This document shows, piece after piece, positions 1 to 7,154 of a stretch of DNA of 37,935 nucleotides. The notes under the pieces are model-generated. The model did not search any database. It had not been told where the DNA came from and saw only the letters and a list, made by a program, of their open reading frames with translations. The stretch lies in NCBI GenBank assembly GCA_036567205.1, contig DATCVA010000002.1, positions 1 to 37,935 on the forward strand. The letters are read 5' to 3'. Position 1 is the first letter of the stretch. Every line of letters begins with the position of its first letter. Source of the DNA: DATCVA01 sp036567205 (lineage in GTDB: Bacteria > Pseudomonadota > Gammaproteobacteria > Burkholderiales > Burkholderiaceae_B). The translations under genes and the position numbers were made by a program.

Positions 1-1349
1 GGGCCGCCGATATTGGCAATATCGGCGAAGTTGGAACGCAATTGTTCCTGGTAGGCGTCTTCAAGCGGCAGGCGCCAGGCCGTATCATTGGTGTCCTTAC
101 CCGCTTTCAGCAAGGCATCGGCCAGCGCATCGTCTTTGGTAAATAAACCAGTATTGACATGCCCCAGCGCAACGATGCAGGCGCCTGTCAGTGTGGCAAT
201 ATCGATAACGGCAGCCGGTTTGAAGCGTTCGGCATACGTCAGTGCATCGCACAGAACCAGTCGGCCTTCAGCGTCGGTATTAAGGACCTCGATGGTCTGG
301 CCCGACATGCTGGTGACGACATCGCCCGGTTTGTTGGCACGGCCGCTAGGCATGTTTTCGCACGAGGCAATTATGCCTATAACCTCTTGATCTAATTCAA
401 GCTCCGCCACCGCACGCAAGGTGCCCAGAACACTGGCCGCACCGCACATGTCGTACTTCATTTCATCCATATTGCCAGCCGGCTTGATCGAAATACCGCC
501 GGAGTCGAAAGTAATGCCTTTCCCCACCAGAACAACTGGGGCCTGGTTCTTGCGCGACTTTGCAGCCGCCTTGTTCGTTGCGGAAGGGGAGTACTTAAGC
601 ACAATGAACGCTGGCGGTTCGTCGGAGCCGCGGGCTACTGACAAAAAAGAGCCCATTTTTAGCGCTTCGATTTGCTTGCGCTCAAGAACTTCGGCTTTCA
701 GATTCTTAAAGTCTTTGGCCAGTTGCTTGGCCGTGTTGCCCAAATAGCTGGGGGTGCAAATATTGCCGGGAAGATCGCCCAGTAAGCGCGTCAGGTTCAT
801 TCCGTTGGCGATTGCGCCGCCCTCGCGCAGACCTTGTTGCGCTTCGGATGCCTGATTGCGGGCTACCGACAGCGCAATTTTTTTGAGCTTGGGGATGGCG
901 TCGCGGTCGGGCTTGCCCTGGGTTGCATTGTAGTGATAGGTTGCCCGGCCGGCTGCCAGGGCAGCGGCTTGTGCGCGTTGGCGTAAACTAGCGTTGGCGC
1001 ATTCGATAACGGCAAGCGCCGAGACGCCTTCAGTTATACGGGCCTGTACGCAATAATTGGCAAAGGCCAGTTCAGCGCCGGCATGAATATTGGCGTTATA
1101 GCTATCTTGTTTGCCCAACCCGATTAAAATGATGCGAGTGGCATTTACACCTGGCAAATTTCTAAGCACCAGATGGGTGTTGGGTTTGGCTTGAAATTCC
1201 GATTTAAGTACGCTTCGTAGCGCGCCGTTGCTGGCGTTGTCAATGACATCGGCGGCAGAGCTTAGCTGCCCATCGCTAAAAACGCCAACCGCAAGGGCGG
1301 CAGTTTTAATTTGATGCAAGGAAGCGGTGATCTGTGTGCTAAATTCCAT
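1..1349 (-). CDS. pepA: Leucyl aminopeptidase PepA (C-terminus off the left edge)
   Basis: This is an M17 leucyl aminopeptidase, a cytosolic di-metal exopeptidase that removes N-terminal residues from peptides; in some bacteria the protein also binds DNA. About 449 of the usual ~500 residues are visible. The start is the ATG at 1349 (protein begins MEFSTQITAS). The N-terminal macrodomain-like half is followed by the catalytic half, where GKGITFDSGGISIKP carries metal-binding Lys and Asp and NTDAEGRLVL carries the metal-binding Asp-Glu and catalytic Arg. The reading frame is open to base 1, so the gene is truncated only by the window. It is divergent from lptF with a 55-bp gap, the pepA/lptF arrangement found in many proteobacteria. 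Confidence 0.96.
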   Translation of the reverse strand, partial: MEFSTQITASLHQIKTAALAVGVFSDGQLSSAADVIDNASNGALRSVLKSEFQAKPNTHLVLRNLPGVNATRIILIGLGKQDSYNANIHAGAELAFANYCVQARITEGVSALAVIECANASLRQRAQAAALAAGRATYHYNATQGKPDRDAIPKLKKIALSVARNQASEAQQGLREGGAIANGMNLTRLLGDLPGNICTPSYLGNTAKQLAKDFKNLKAEVLERKQIEALKMGSFLSVARGSDEPPAFIVLKYSPSATNKAAAKSRKNQAPVVLVGKGITFDSGGISIKPAGNMDEMKYDMCGAASVLGTLRAVAELELDQEVIGIIASCENMPSGRANKPGDVVTSMSGQTIEVLNTDAEGRLVLCDALTYAERFKPAAVIDIATLTGACIVALGHVNTGLFTKDDALADALLKAGKDTNDTAWRLPLEDAYQEQLRSNFADIANIGG

Positions 1350-1404
1350 TCGAGTTTCCCAGAAGTGTCTATAGGATGCTACCGATTATCCCGCATATTC
1401 TCTC

Positions 1405-2523
1405 ATGTCACTATTTAAACGTTCTGTAGTATCCGAAATAATGAGCCACGCTGGCGTCGTATTCTCGACTTTGCTGGTTGTGTGGCTCAGTGTGCTGCTG
1501 GTGCGTTTGCTGGGTGAAGCGGCCAACGGGGCTATTGGCGCCGACGTTGTATTTGGGCTGGCGGCGTTTTCAAGCATAACGGCCTTGCCGGTAATTTTGT
1601 CGGTGTCGTTGTTTATTGCTGTGCTTACTACCATTACCCGAAATTTCCGGGAGTCTGAAATGGTAGTGTGGTTTGCCAGCGGGTTATCCCTGAAAGACTG
1701 GGTGGGCCCCGTTATGCGTTGTGCCGCGCCTGTAGCCTTGCTGATTGCCTTGTTAACGCTAGTGGCATCCCCCTGGGCTTATCGGCAAATCGAAGAGTAT
1801 CGCGCTCGCTACGAGCAGCGATCCGATCTTTCGAAGGTCACAGCGGGTCAGTTTATTGAGACCAACTCGGGTGAACGAGTGTTTTTTGCCGAAGAGCCTT
1901 CCGGAGCGGGTGACGAATTGGGCAAAATCATTGCGCGCGTTATTGACAAAGAATGGCTAAGCGTCGTTACAGCAAAAAGCGCCCGTATCGAAACTGAATC
2001 CAATGGTGATCGATTCCTGGTGCTTAGCGATGGCCACCGATACGACCTAAAACCCGGTAAACCCGAGTTACGCATGCTGGAGTTCGAACGGTATGGTTTT
2101 CGCCTGGAAAGCAAAAGCGATGCCAATTCGCTTGACGTCGTGCGAGAGCAGGCCGAGCGAAAGATTAAGGCGCGTCCCACCGGGCAACTGCTTACAGATA
2201 ATACCGATACTGCCCGTTCACAAATTATGTGGCGCATCGCGCTGCCTTTGGCCGCTTTGAATCTGGCCTTGCTGGCGATACCGCTTGGCGCCGTGAACCC
2301 TCGGCTGGGGCGTTCGGGTGATATCCTGATTGCGGGTCTGGTGGGATTGCTATACATGAACCTTATTAACCTGTCGCGCGGCTGGATCGGCAACGGAGCA
2401 TTGGCGTTCGGTATTGGCGTATGGCTGGTGCATGCGGTGTTTACGGCACTTATGATGTATATGATGTGGCGAAAACTACGCGTCAAAGCCCCTAAAGACA
2501 CAAGCCCGGATGCGGCAAGCTAA
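1405..2523 (+). CDS. lptF: LPS export ABC transporter permease LptF
   Basis: LptF is one of the two inner-membrane permeases of the LptB2FG complex, which extracts lipopolysaccharide and passes it to LptC/LptA. The 372-residue protein has the family layout: transmembrane segments near residues 15-35, 55-75 and 100-120, a periplasmic beta-jellyroll domain (about 130-265), then three C-terminal transmembrane segments (about 270-355). The sequence IPLGAVNPRLGRSG at the start of the last membrane block is characteristic. The start is the ATG at 1405; no strong Shine-Dalgarno sequence precedes it. The partner gene lptG, normally next in line, is absent: a cysB-like gene follows after 136 bp. LptF rather than LptG is chosen from the divergent pepA context. 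Confidence 0.93.
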   Translation: MSLFKRSVVSEIMSHAGVVFSTLLVVWLSVLLVRLLGEAANGAIGADVVFGLAAFSSITALPVILSVSLFIAVLTTITRNFRESEMVVWFASGLSLKDWVGPVMRCAAPVALLIALLTLVASPWAYRQIEEYRARYEQRSDLSKVTAGQFIETNSGERVFFAEEPSGAGDELGKIIARVIDKEWLSVVTAKSARIETESNGDRFLVLSDGHRYDLKPGKPELRMLEFERYGFRLESKSDANSLDVVREQAERKIKARPTGQLLTDNTDTARSQIMWRIALPLAALNLALLAIPLGAVNPRLGRSGDILIAGLVGLLYMNLINLSRGWIGNGALAFGIGVWLVHAVFTALMMYMMWRKLRVKAPKDTSPDAAS

Positions 2524-2590
2524 TTGGGCCATGGCGGCAGGATGATTGTCAGGCTGTTGTGGGCTTTGAAGCCTTATTCGTGAAGTAAGC

Positions 2591-2640
2591 ATATAACTAA
2601 TAACTATATGTTATTGATGTTATATAACTTATAATAAGTG
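2591..2640 (+). promoter_or_regulatory. AT-rich promoter region of the cysB-like gene
   Basis: A very AT-rich stretch contains the perfect palindrome GTTATATAAC (2619-2628), related ATATAAC and GTTAT words, and a consensus -10 hexamer TATAAT at 2630-2635. No good -35 is seen at the right distance. LysR-type regulators commonly bind such sites at their own promoters, so autoregulation is plausible but is inference. Confidence 0.45.
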
Positions 2641-2659
2641 CCTCGATAAGGGCTATTAC

Positions 2660-3616
2660 ATGAATCTTCAGCAATTTCGCTTCGTGCGCGAGACTATCCG
2701 CCGTAACTTCAACTTAACCGATGCGGCCCGGACGCTGTTCACATCGCAGCCTGGCGTTTCCAAAGCTATTATTGAGTTCGAAGACGAGTTGGGCATCAAG
2801 ATTTTTGAGCGGCACGGCAAACGGATTAAAGGCTTGACCAAACCGGGTGCGGTGGTGGCGCAGGTCATCGACCGCATTATGCGAGAAGTCGATAATCTAA
2901 AGAAAGTCAGCGATGAATTTGCCCGGCGGGACGAGGGCAGCCTGGTTATTGCTTGCACTCATGCCCAGGCTCGTTATATTTTGCCCAAGGTCATTCCCGC
3001 CTTTTGCGCCCGTTTTCCCAAGGTGCACGTATCCTTGGCCGAAGGCAATCCGCCACATTTGGCGCAATTGGTACTGCATGAACAGGCCGACGTCGCCATT
3101 GCAACGGAATCTCTGGCGCTGACCCCAGGTTTGGCTGCGCTGCCGGTGTATTCATGGGAGCACGTGGTAGTGGTGCGGCCCGATCATCCGCTGGCAGACC
3201 TGACCTCCAGCGAAGCCAAGAATCTGTCGCTTGAGCAAATTGCCAAATATCCTATCGTTACGTACGACCGTCAATTTTCCGGTCGCGGCACTATCGACGA
3301 AGTCTTCGCGCAGCACGAGATCATTCCAGACATAGTGCTTGAGGCGATTGACGCCGACGTCATTAAAACCTACGTGGATGTTGGCCTGGGAATCGGAATT
3401 ATTGCCGGGATGGCATTCGATCCGCGCCGCGACAAAGGGCTGGTTGGTTTGCCGGCCGGGCATTTGTTTGGTACGCATGTTACACGGGTCGCCATTAAGT
3501 CCGGTGTGTTCTTACGCGATTATGTGTATGTTTTGCTCGAGATGCTAGCATCTAACCTGACTCGCGAAGTGGTGCAAGAAGCTGTTGAGAAAGCGCCCAA
3601 AGCCCCCGGCGTTTAA
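2660..3616 (+). CDS. cysB: CysB-family LysR-type regulator
   Basis: This 318-residue protein is a LysR-type transcription factor of the CysB/Cbl class. CysB activates sulfate uptake and cysteine synthesis genes in response to N-acetylserine; Cbl-type relatives control sulfonate use. The N-terminal winged helix-turn-helix (about residues 3-60) contains NLTDAARTLFTSQPGVSKAI, typical of CysB rather than generic LysR proteins. The effector domain includes the CysB-like stretches ACTHAQARYILP (about residue 98) and VGLGIGIIAGMAFDP (about residue 238). It starts at ATG 2660 with little Shine-Dalgarno sequence. Its stop codon overlaps by two bases the stop of a convergent LivF remnant. CysB versus Cbl cannot be decided here because no cys or ssu genes are nearby. 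Confidence 0.9.
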   Translation: MNLQQFRFVRETIRRNFNLTDAARTLFTSQPGVSKAIIEFEDELGIKIFERHGKRIKGLTKPGAVVAQVIDRIMREVDNLKKVSDEFARRDEGSLVIACTHAQARYILPKVIPAFCARFPKVHVSLAEGNPPHLAQLVLHEQADVAIATESLALTPGLAALPVYSWEHVVVVRPDHPLADLTSSEAKNLSLEQIAKYPIVTYDRQFSGRGTIDEVFAQHEIIPDIVLEAIDADVIKTYVDVGLGIGIIAGMAFDPRRDKGLVGLPAGHLFGTHVTRVAIKSGVFLRDYVYVLLEMLASNLTREVVQEAVEKAPKAPGV

Positions 3617-3726
3617 ATACCTATGTAAGCCCGTCGTAATGCAGGGATGCCAATCAGTTCCTGGGCGGAACCTTGCCGCACGATGCGGTCTGTTTCAACA
3701 ACGTAAGCACGGTCGTCAAGCCCGGT
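3613..3726 (-). pseudogene. C-terminal remnant of a LivF-type branched-chain amino acid ABC ATPase
   Basis: Read on the minus strand, this stretch encodes LDDRAYVVETDRIV followed by QGSAQELIGIPALRRAYIGI and a stop at 3613-3615. It matches the extreme C-terminus of LivF ATPases, whose consensus is like ADRAYVLETGRIV...GSAxELLxDPxVRxAYLG. An in-frame TAG lies a few codons upstream, and none of the ATPase core (Walker A, signature, Walker B) is present nearby, so only about 35 codons survive. The frame is intact, suggesting a fairly recent deletion. Function is very unlikely. A short open stretch on the same strand at 3751-3801, ending in ...SNEDLLSFGG, might be a second gene end but was not identified. 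Confidence 0.75.
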
Positions 3727-3807
3727 TCTCATCAATCGCTAGAGCCCCCATTAACCACCGAAACTCAGAAGGTCTTCGTTAGACAGGCCGTTGGCATTTT
3801 TTTCTTA

Positions 3808-3854
3808 AATAAGAATGATTGTCATTGACATTGATAATAAGAATGATTATCGTT
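3808..3854 (+). promoter_or_regulatory. Promoter overlapped by two Fur-box-like sites
   Basis: Two near-identical 19-mers, AATAAGAATGATTGTCATT (3808-3826) and AATAAGAATGATTATCGTT (3836-3854), lie 28 bp apart. The segment 3833-3851, GATAATAAGAATGATTATC, matches the classical 19-bp Fur consensus at 16 positions by my count. A perfect -35 box TTGACA (3825-3830) is 17 bp from a -10-like TATCGT (3848-3853), so both promoter elements lie in the Fur sites. Iron-dependent repression of the DUF2325 gene is inferred. Confidence 0.8.
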
Positions 3855-3883
3855 ACTGTTCAATTAGTGCGAGGAGCATTTTC

Positions 3884-4267
3884 ATGTCAGGACTAGTCAG
3901 AGCAGTCGTGGTCGGAGCGGACCGTTTGGGTAATATTCCCGATCTTTTGAAAGGCCATAATATTGCGATCGAGCAGCATATTAGCGGCCGCGACCCTGCG
4001 CATCAAAAAAAGACTTTGCAACTGCCGTCGGGAACCGATTTGCTAATTTTGCTTACGGATTTTTTGGGACACAATGTTATGAAGACGTTCCGCGCGGCGG
4101 CCCAGCGATCGGGAGTGCGGGTGTTGGCATGCCGCCGTTCGGTGTGCTGCATGAAGCAGGCTTTAGACCAGTGCGGTTATTGCGAGGCTTGTCCGCAGAC
4201 GCCTGATCACTTAAGCGCCAGGGTTTCAGCGGGGCTGTTAACGTCCAGGCGGCGAGCACCGTTATAG
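3884..4267 (+). CDS. DUF2325 protein with C-terminal cysteine cluster
   Basis: This 127-residue cytosolic protein has the DUF2325 pattern: an N-terminal VVVGADRLGNIPD strand-turn, ISGRDPAHQKKT, the hydrophobic TDLLILLTDFLGHNVM segment, and GVRVLACRRSV. The domain's biochemical role is unknown to me. Six cysteines follow (residues 83, 88, 89, 97, 100, 103), ending in C-x2-C-x2-C, which looks like a metal or Fe-S ligand set. The ATG at 3884 is chosen over an in-frame ATG at 3815 because GAGGAG (3871-3876) is well spaced, and because 3815 lies upstream of the likely transcription start. A Fur-like promoter precedes it. The last 61 bp overlap the convergent NlpC/P60 gene. Confidence 0.8.
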   Translation: MSGLVRAVVVGADRLGNIPDLLKGHNIAIEQHISGRDPAHQKKTLQLPSGTDLLILLTDFLGHNVMKTFRAAAQRSGVRVLACRRSVCCMKQALDQCGYCEACPQTPDHLSARVSAGLLTSRRRAPL

Positions 4268-4866
4268 CGTTTTTTCCAGTAGGCGATGTCCATGCTTTCT
4301 ACCCGGACTACCGCTCCTGTTCGTGGTGCGTGTACGAATTTTTTGTTACCAAGGTAAATGCCGACATGCGAGTAGCGGCGGCCCAAGGTATTAAAAAAGA
4401 CTAAATCGCCCTTTTTAAGGTCGGTAAGCTTGACCGATTTGCCTTCGCGGGCAATTTCAGCGCTGGTGCGCGGCAACTTAAGCCCAAGCGATTTTTCGGC
4501 GGCATAGGTTACCAGGCCGCTGCAGTCAAAACCGGTGTAAGGGGTTTCGCCCCCAAGCTTATATTTGGTGCCTAGAAAATTTAATGCTGTCGAAGCCAGG
4601 GCACGTGGGTTGAGTGTCGCGTTGGGGTATTGACTGCTGCTATAGCCGGAAAATTCGTTACCGGCCAGATAGGCGCCCAAAGGATCTGCTTTGGTTTTGG
4701 CAAGGTAGTTGTCGCGTGTGGCCCTGGCGCTGTAGCTATCGTTTTCGTTGTTGGTAGCGCAACCGGCTATGGCTATTGTCGTTGCAAGTAGCAGGCATTT
4801 GGAACCGCGCCAGAAATTCCTGGAGATAAAATTTGAAATTAACGTAGATAGTCGATGTGGCGGCAT
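4207..4866 (-). CDS. NlpC/P60 family (C40) peptidoglycan endopeptidase, lipoprotein
   Basis: This 219-residue enzyme probably cleaves peptide stems of peptidoglycan, as Spr/MepS-type endopeptidases do. A lipoprotein signal ends in the lipobox IAGC (Cys36), preceded by a rather long basic and hydrophobic leader. The catalytic NlpC/P60 domain occupies about residues 85-205, with nucleophile Cys115 in FDCSGLV, His167 in YSHVGIYLG and a third polar residue His179 in FVHAP. Residue 37 after the lipidated Cys is Ala, giving no inner-membrane retention signal, so outer-membrane placement is expected. The 3' end overlaps the DUF2325 gene on the other strand. The substrate bond is not deducible from sequence alone. 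Confidence 0.9.
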   Translation of the reverse strand: MPPHRLSTLISNFISRNFWRGSKCLLLATTIAIAGCATNNENDSYSARATRDNYLAKTKADPLGAYLAGNEFSGYSSSQYPNATLNPRALASTALNFLGTKYKLGGETPYTGFDCSGLVTYAAEKSLGLKLPRTSAEIAREGKSVKLTDLKKGDLVFFNTLGRRYSHVGIYLGNKKFVHAPRTGAVVRVESMDIAYWKKRYNGARRLDVNSPAETLALK

Positions 4867-5232
4867 GGTCGATTTAGAATGTCTGCGTTTGGGTATAAAA
4901 GACGCTATTTCGGGCTAATCCTGATAACATCGCGTCGCGTGAGTTGGGCGATGCTTCAAAGGACTAGCTTGATAGCGCACCGAAACGGGCGCAAGGATAC
5001 AGCGGCGAATCGGGGGAGTTTAACCAACCATGCCAACCAGGTAAAGCGTTGTTGCAATTTTCTGCAAGTGGTCCGAATTTTATCGGCAGGACGAAATTGC
5101 GCCGGACGGCCTGCAGGCCCTTGGGTTAAGCTATGGCGGGAGGCAATCAGGCACAACTTGATGCATTTCACAATGTTGGCGGGTTGCCTAGAACGACTCA
5201 ATCGAATTAAACCAATATAACAGGGACACATC
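4867..5232. other. Intergenic region, no convincing gene
   Basis: This 366-bp gap between divergent genes should hold both promoters. Long frames on both strands give no recognisable protein. The only other item is a 25-codon open frame from ATG 5133 to TAA 5210 (MAGGNQAQLDAFHNVGG...), ending 22 bp before the GlcG-like gene; it lacks a good Shine-Dalgarno sequence and is probably chance, though a leader peptide cannot be excluded. Confidence 0.5.
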
Positions 5233-5640
5233 ATGAAAACTAAAGCTGTATTAACGGCGCAGGACGTTCAGGCAATTTTGGCAGCTGCAGGAAAGCACGC
5301 GGTTGAACACCAGTGGCCCGTTACGATATCGGTGGTTGACGATGGCGGCCATATGCTGGGTTTAGTACGAATGGATGGCGCGGCGCCAATTTCGGCGCAG
5401 ATTTCCACCGCCAAGGCACGCACGGCGGCGTTGGGCAGGCGTGAATCTAAAGGCTATGAAGAGATGATTAATCAGGGCCGCCATTCATTTTTGTCGGCGC
5501 CCGGCCTTGAGGGCATGCTTGAAGGCGGGGTTCCTGTCGTGGTCAATAATGATGTCGTGGGGGCCGTAGGCGTATCGGGTGTGAAATCCATCGAAGACGC
5601 GGAAATTGCCCGGGCCGGGATCGCTGCTCTTAATCTATGA
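5233..5640 (+). CDS. GlcG/HbpS-like heme-binding family protein
   Basis: This 135-residue single-domain protein belongs to the GlcG/HbpS family (formerly DUF336). Members bind heme or corrinoid-like ligands or accompany catabolic operons; the exact function is usually unknown. Family features are the ISVVDDGGHMLGLVRMDGA strand-turn near residues 32-50, the STAKARTAA helix near 58, the PGLEGMLEGGVPV segment near 95 and the glycine-rich VVGAVGVSG near 111. No signal peptide is seen, so it is probably cytosolic. AGGGA at 5222-5226 is a suitable ribosome-binding site. Its stop overlaps the next gene's start (ATGA), implying translational coupling to a UMF1-type transporter. Confidence 0.85.
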   Translation: MKTKAVLTAQDVQAILAAAGKHAVEHQWPVTISVVDDGGHMLGLVRMDGAAPISAQISTAKARTAALGRRESKGYEEMINQGRHSFLSAPGLEGMLEGGVPVVVNNDVVGAVGVSGVKSIEDAEIARAGIAALNL

Positions 5641-6986
5641 GCGCAAAGCCGCCATCGGAATCAGACGCAGTGCGGCGTCGCCCGGGGGCCTTGCGAGGGG
5701 CTTTTCACGATGCCGTTAACCCGGGGGTCGCGCGGCGTGAAGTATGGGCTTGGGCGATGTATGACTTCGCCAACTCGGGCTATACCACGGTCGTTCTGAC
5801 GACCGTGTTCAGCAGTTATTTTGTAAGCGTCGTTGCGGCTCAAAAGGCATGGGGGACTTTGGCTTTTACGGCAGCCATGTCTTTTTCGTACCTGATGATC
5901 ATGTTGACCATGCCGACATTAGGGGCGCATGCAGATGCCCGCGCGGCCAAGCGGCGCTTGCTGTTCACGAGTACCGTCGGCTGCGTGGCGGCCACGTTGC
6001 TGCTAAGTCTGGTCGGGCCCGGCGATATTGCGCTGGGGCTCGTGGTGCTTGCGTTGTCCAACTATTGTTATTGCGTGGGCGAATCCATAATTGCGGCCTT
6101 TTTGCCCGAAATCGCCCGGCCTAAAGCGTTGGGACGTGTATCGGGCTGGGGCTGGAGCTTTGGTTATTGCGGCGGCATGCTGACGCTGGGCTTGTCGTTG
6201 CTTTTGGTTGCGTGGGCAGCAGGGCGGGGTGAGCCAGCCAGCGATTATGTTCCCCACGTTATGGTGCTGACGGCTGTGGTCTTTGCGTTGGCGGCGCTGC
6301 CGTCTTTTTTATTCTTGCGAGAACGGTCAGTACCCACGCACACGCCTTCCCAGGGGCTGTTGAGCCGTCTTTTGTTTGCCTGGCGCGAGACCGGGACGCA
6401 TTTTATCGATTTTCGCCTGCTTCTATTGTGCGGCGCTTGCTATCAGGCCGGGATTGCCGTTGTTATTACGCTGGCAGCGGTATATGCGACTGAAGCGATG
6501 GGCTTCGAGATGGCGCAAACCATGATGCTGGTGTTCACCGTTAATATCGCTGCAGCCCTGGGGGCTTTTGTGTTTGGCTATGTACAGGATCGGGTGGGTC
6601 ATAAGCTGGCTTTGGCCGTGACTTTGTGCGGCTGGATAGTCATGATAGGCGTGGCGTACGCGGCTTTACAGGTATGGGTATTCTGGATTGCCGCAACATT
6701 GGCGGGTTTATGCATGGGCACCAGTCAAAGCGCGGGGCGGGCCATGGTCGGCGCCTTGGCGCCTAAGCACCGCCTGGCCGAATTTTACTCGCTGTGGACC
6801 TTTGCCATTCAGTTGGCTGCCGTGGTGGGGCCTTTGTGCTACGGTCTTGTCACCTGGCTAACAGGGGGCAACCACCGTCTGGCCTTGTTGTTTACCGGTA
6901 TATTTTTTGTTGCTGGCTTATTGGTACTGACGCGTTTGAATTTTGCGCGCGGCATCCGTGTGCGCGATACTGCTGTATTGGTATAA
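5637..6986 (+). CDS. UMF1-family MFS transporter
   Basis: This 449-residue inner-membrane protein has about 12 predicted transmembrane segments and the N-terminal signature WAWAMYDFANSGYTTVV (about residues 38-54) of the UMF1 branch of the major facilitator superfamily, related to fungal Atg22 vacuolar amino-acid exporters. Bacterial members have no settled substrate. The first 35 residues are hydrophilic and arginine-rich. A loop at FGYVQDRVGHK (about residue 314) resembles the MFS motif A position in the second half. The ATG at 5637 overlaps the upstream GlcG-like stop by four bases, so the two are expected to be made together. A 168-bp gap without an obvious terminator follows before acs. 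Confidence 0.85.
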   Translation: MSAKPPSESDAVRRRPGALRGAFHDAVNPGVARREVWAWAMYDFANSGYTTVVLTTVFSSYFVSVVAAQKAWGTLAFTAAMSFSYLMIMLTMPTLGAHADARAAKRRLLFTSTVGCVAATLLLSLVGPGDIALGLVVLALSNYCYCVGESIIAAFLPEIARPKALGRVSGWGWSFGYCGGMLTLGLSLLLVAWAAGRGEPASDYVPHVMVLTAVVFALAALPSFLFLRERSVPTHTPSQGLLSRLLFAWRETGTHFIDFRLLLLCGACYQAGIAVVITLAAVYATEAMGFEMAQTMMLVFTVNIAAALGAFVFGYVQDRVGHKLALAVTLCGWIVMIGVAYAALQVWVFWIAATLAGLCMGTSQSAGRAMVGALAPKHRLAEFYSLWTFAIQLAAVVGPLCYGLVTWLTGGNHRLALLFTGIFFVAGLLVLTRLNFARGIRVRDTAVLV

Positions 6987-7154
6987 GTAATGATAATGAA
7001 GCGTCAAGAAATTCGTTTGTTATTGCTTTAAGTAAGCTTGGGATAAGTTTCATCAAGAATAATACTTTACTTAGGCCAGGCTCAAGCAACTCTTTGAACG
7101 TCTAATAGCCACGAACCGAAGAACATCTACTTATTAAAATTAGGAGCATGCATC

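Noticed and set aside
3815..3883. Upstream ATG (3815) for the DUF2325 gene
   Set aside because: It lies within the promoter and Fur-like sites and has no ribosome-binding site; ATG 3884 has GAGGAG at good distance.
4855..5234. Open frames of 121 codons (+) and 92 codons (-) in the gap before the GlcG-like gene
   Set aside because: Their translations show no family pattern, they overlap each other, and the region should hold two divergent promoters.
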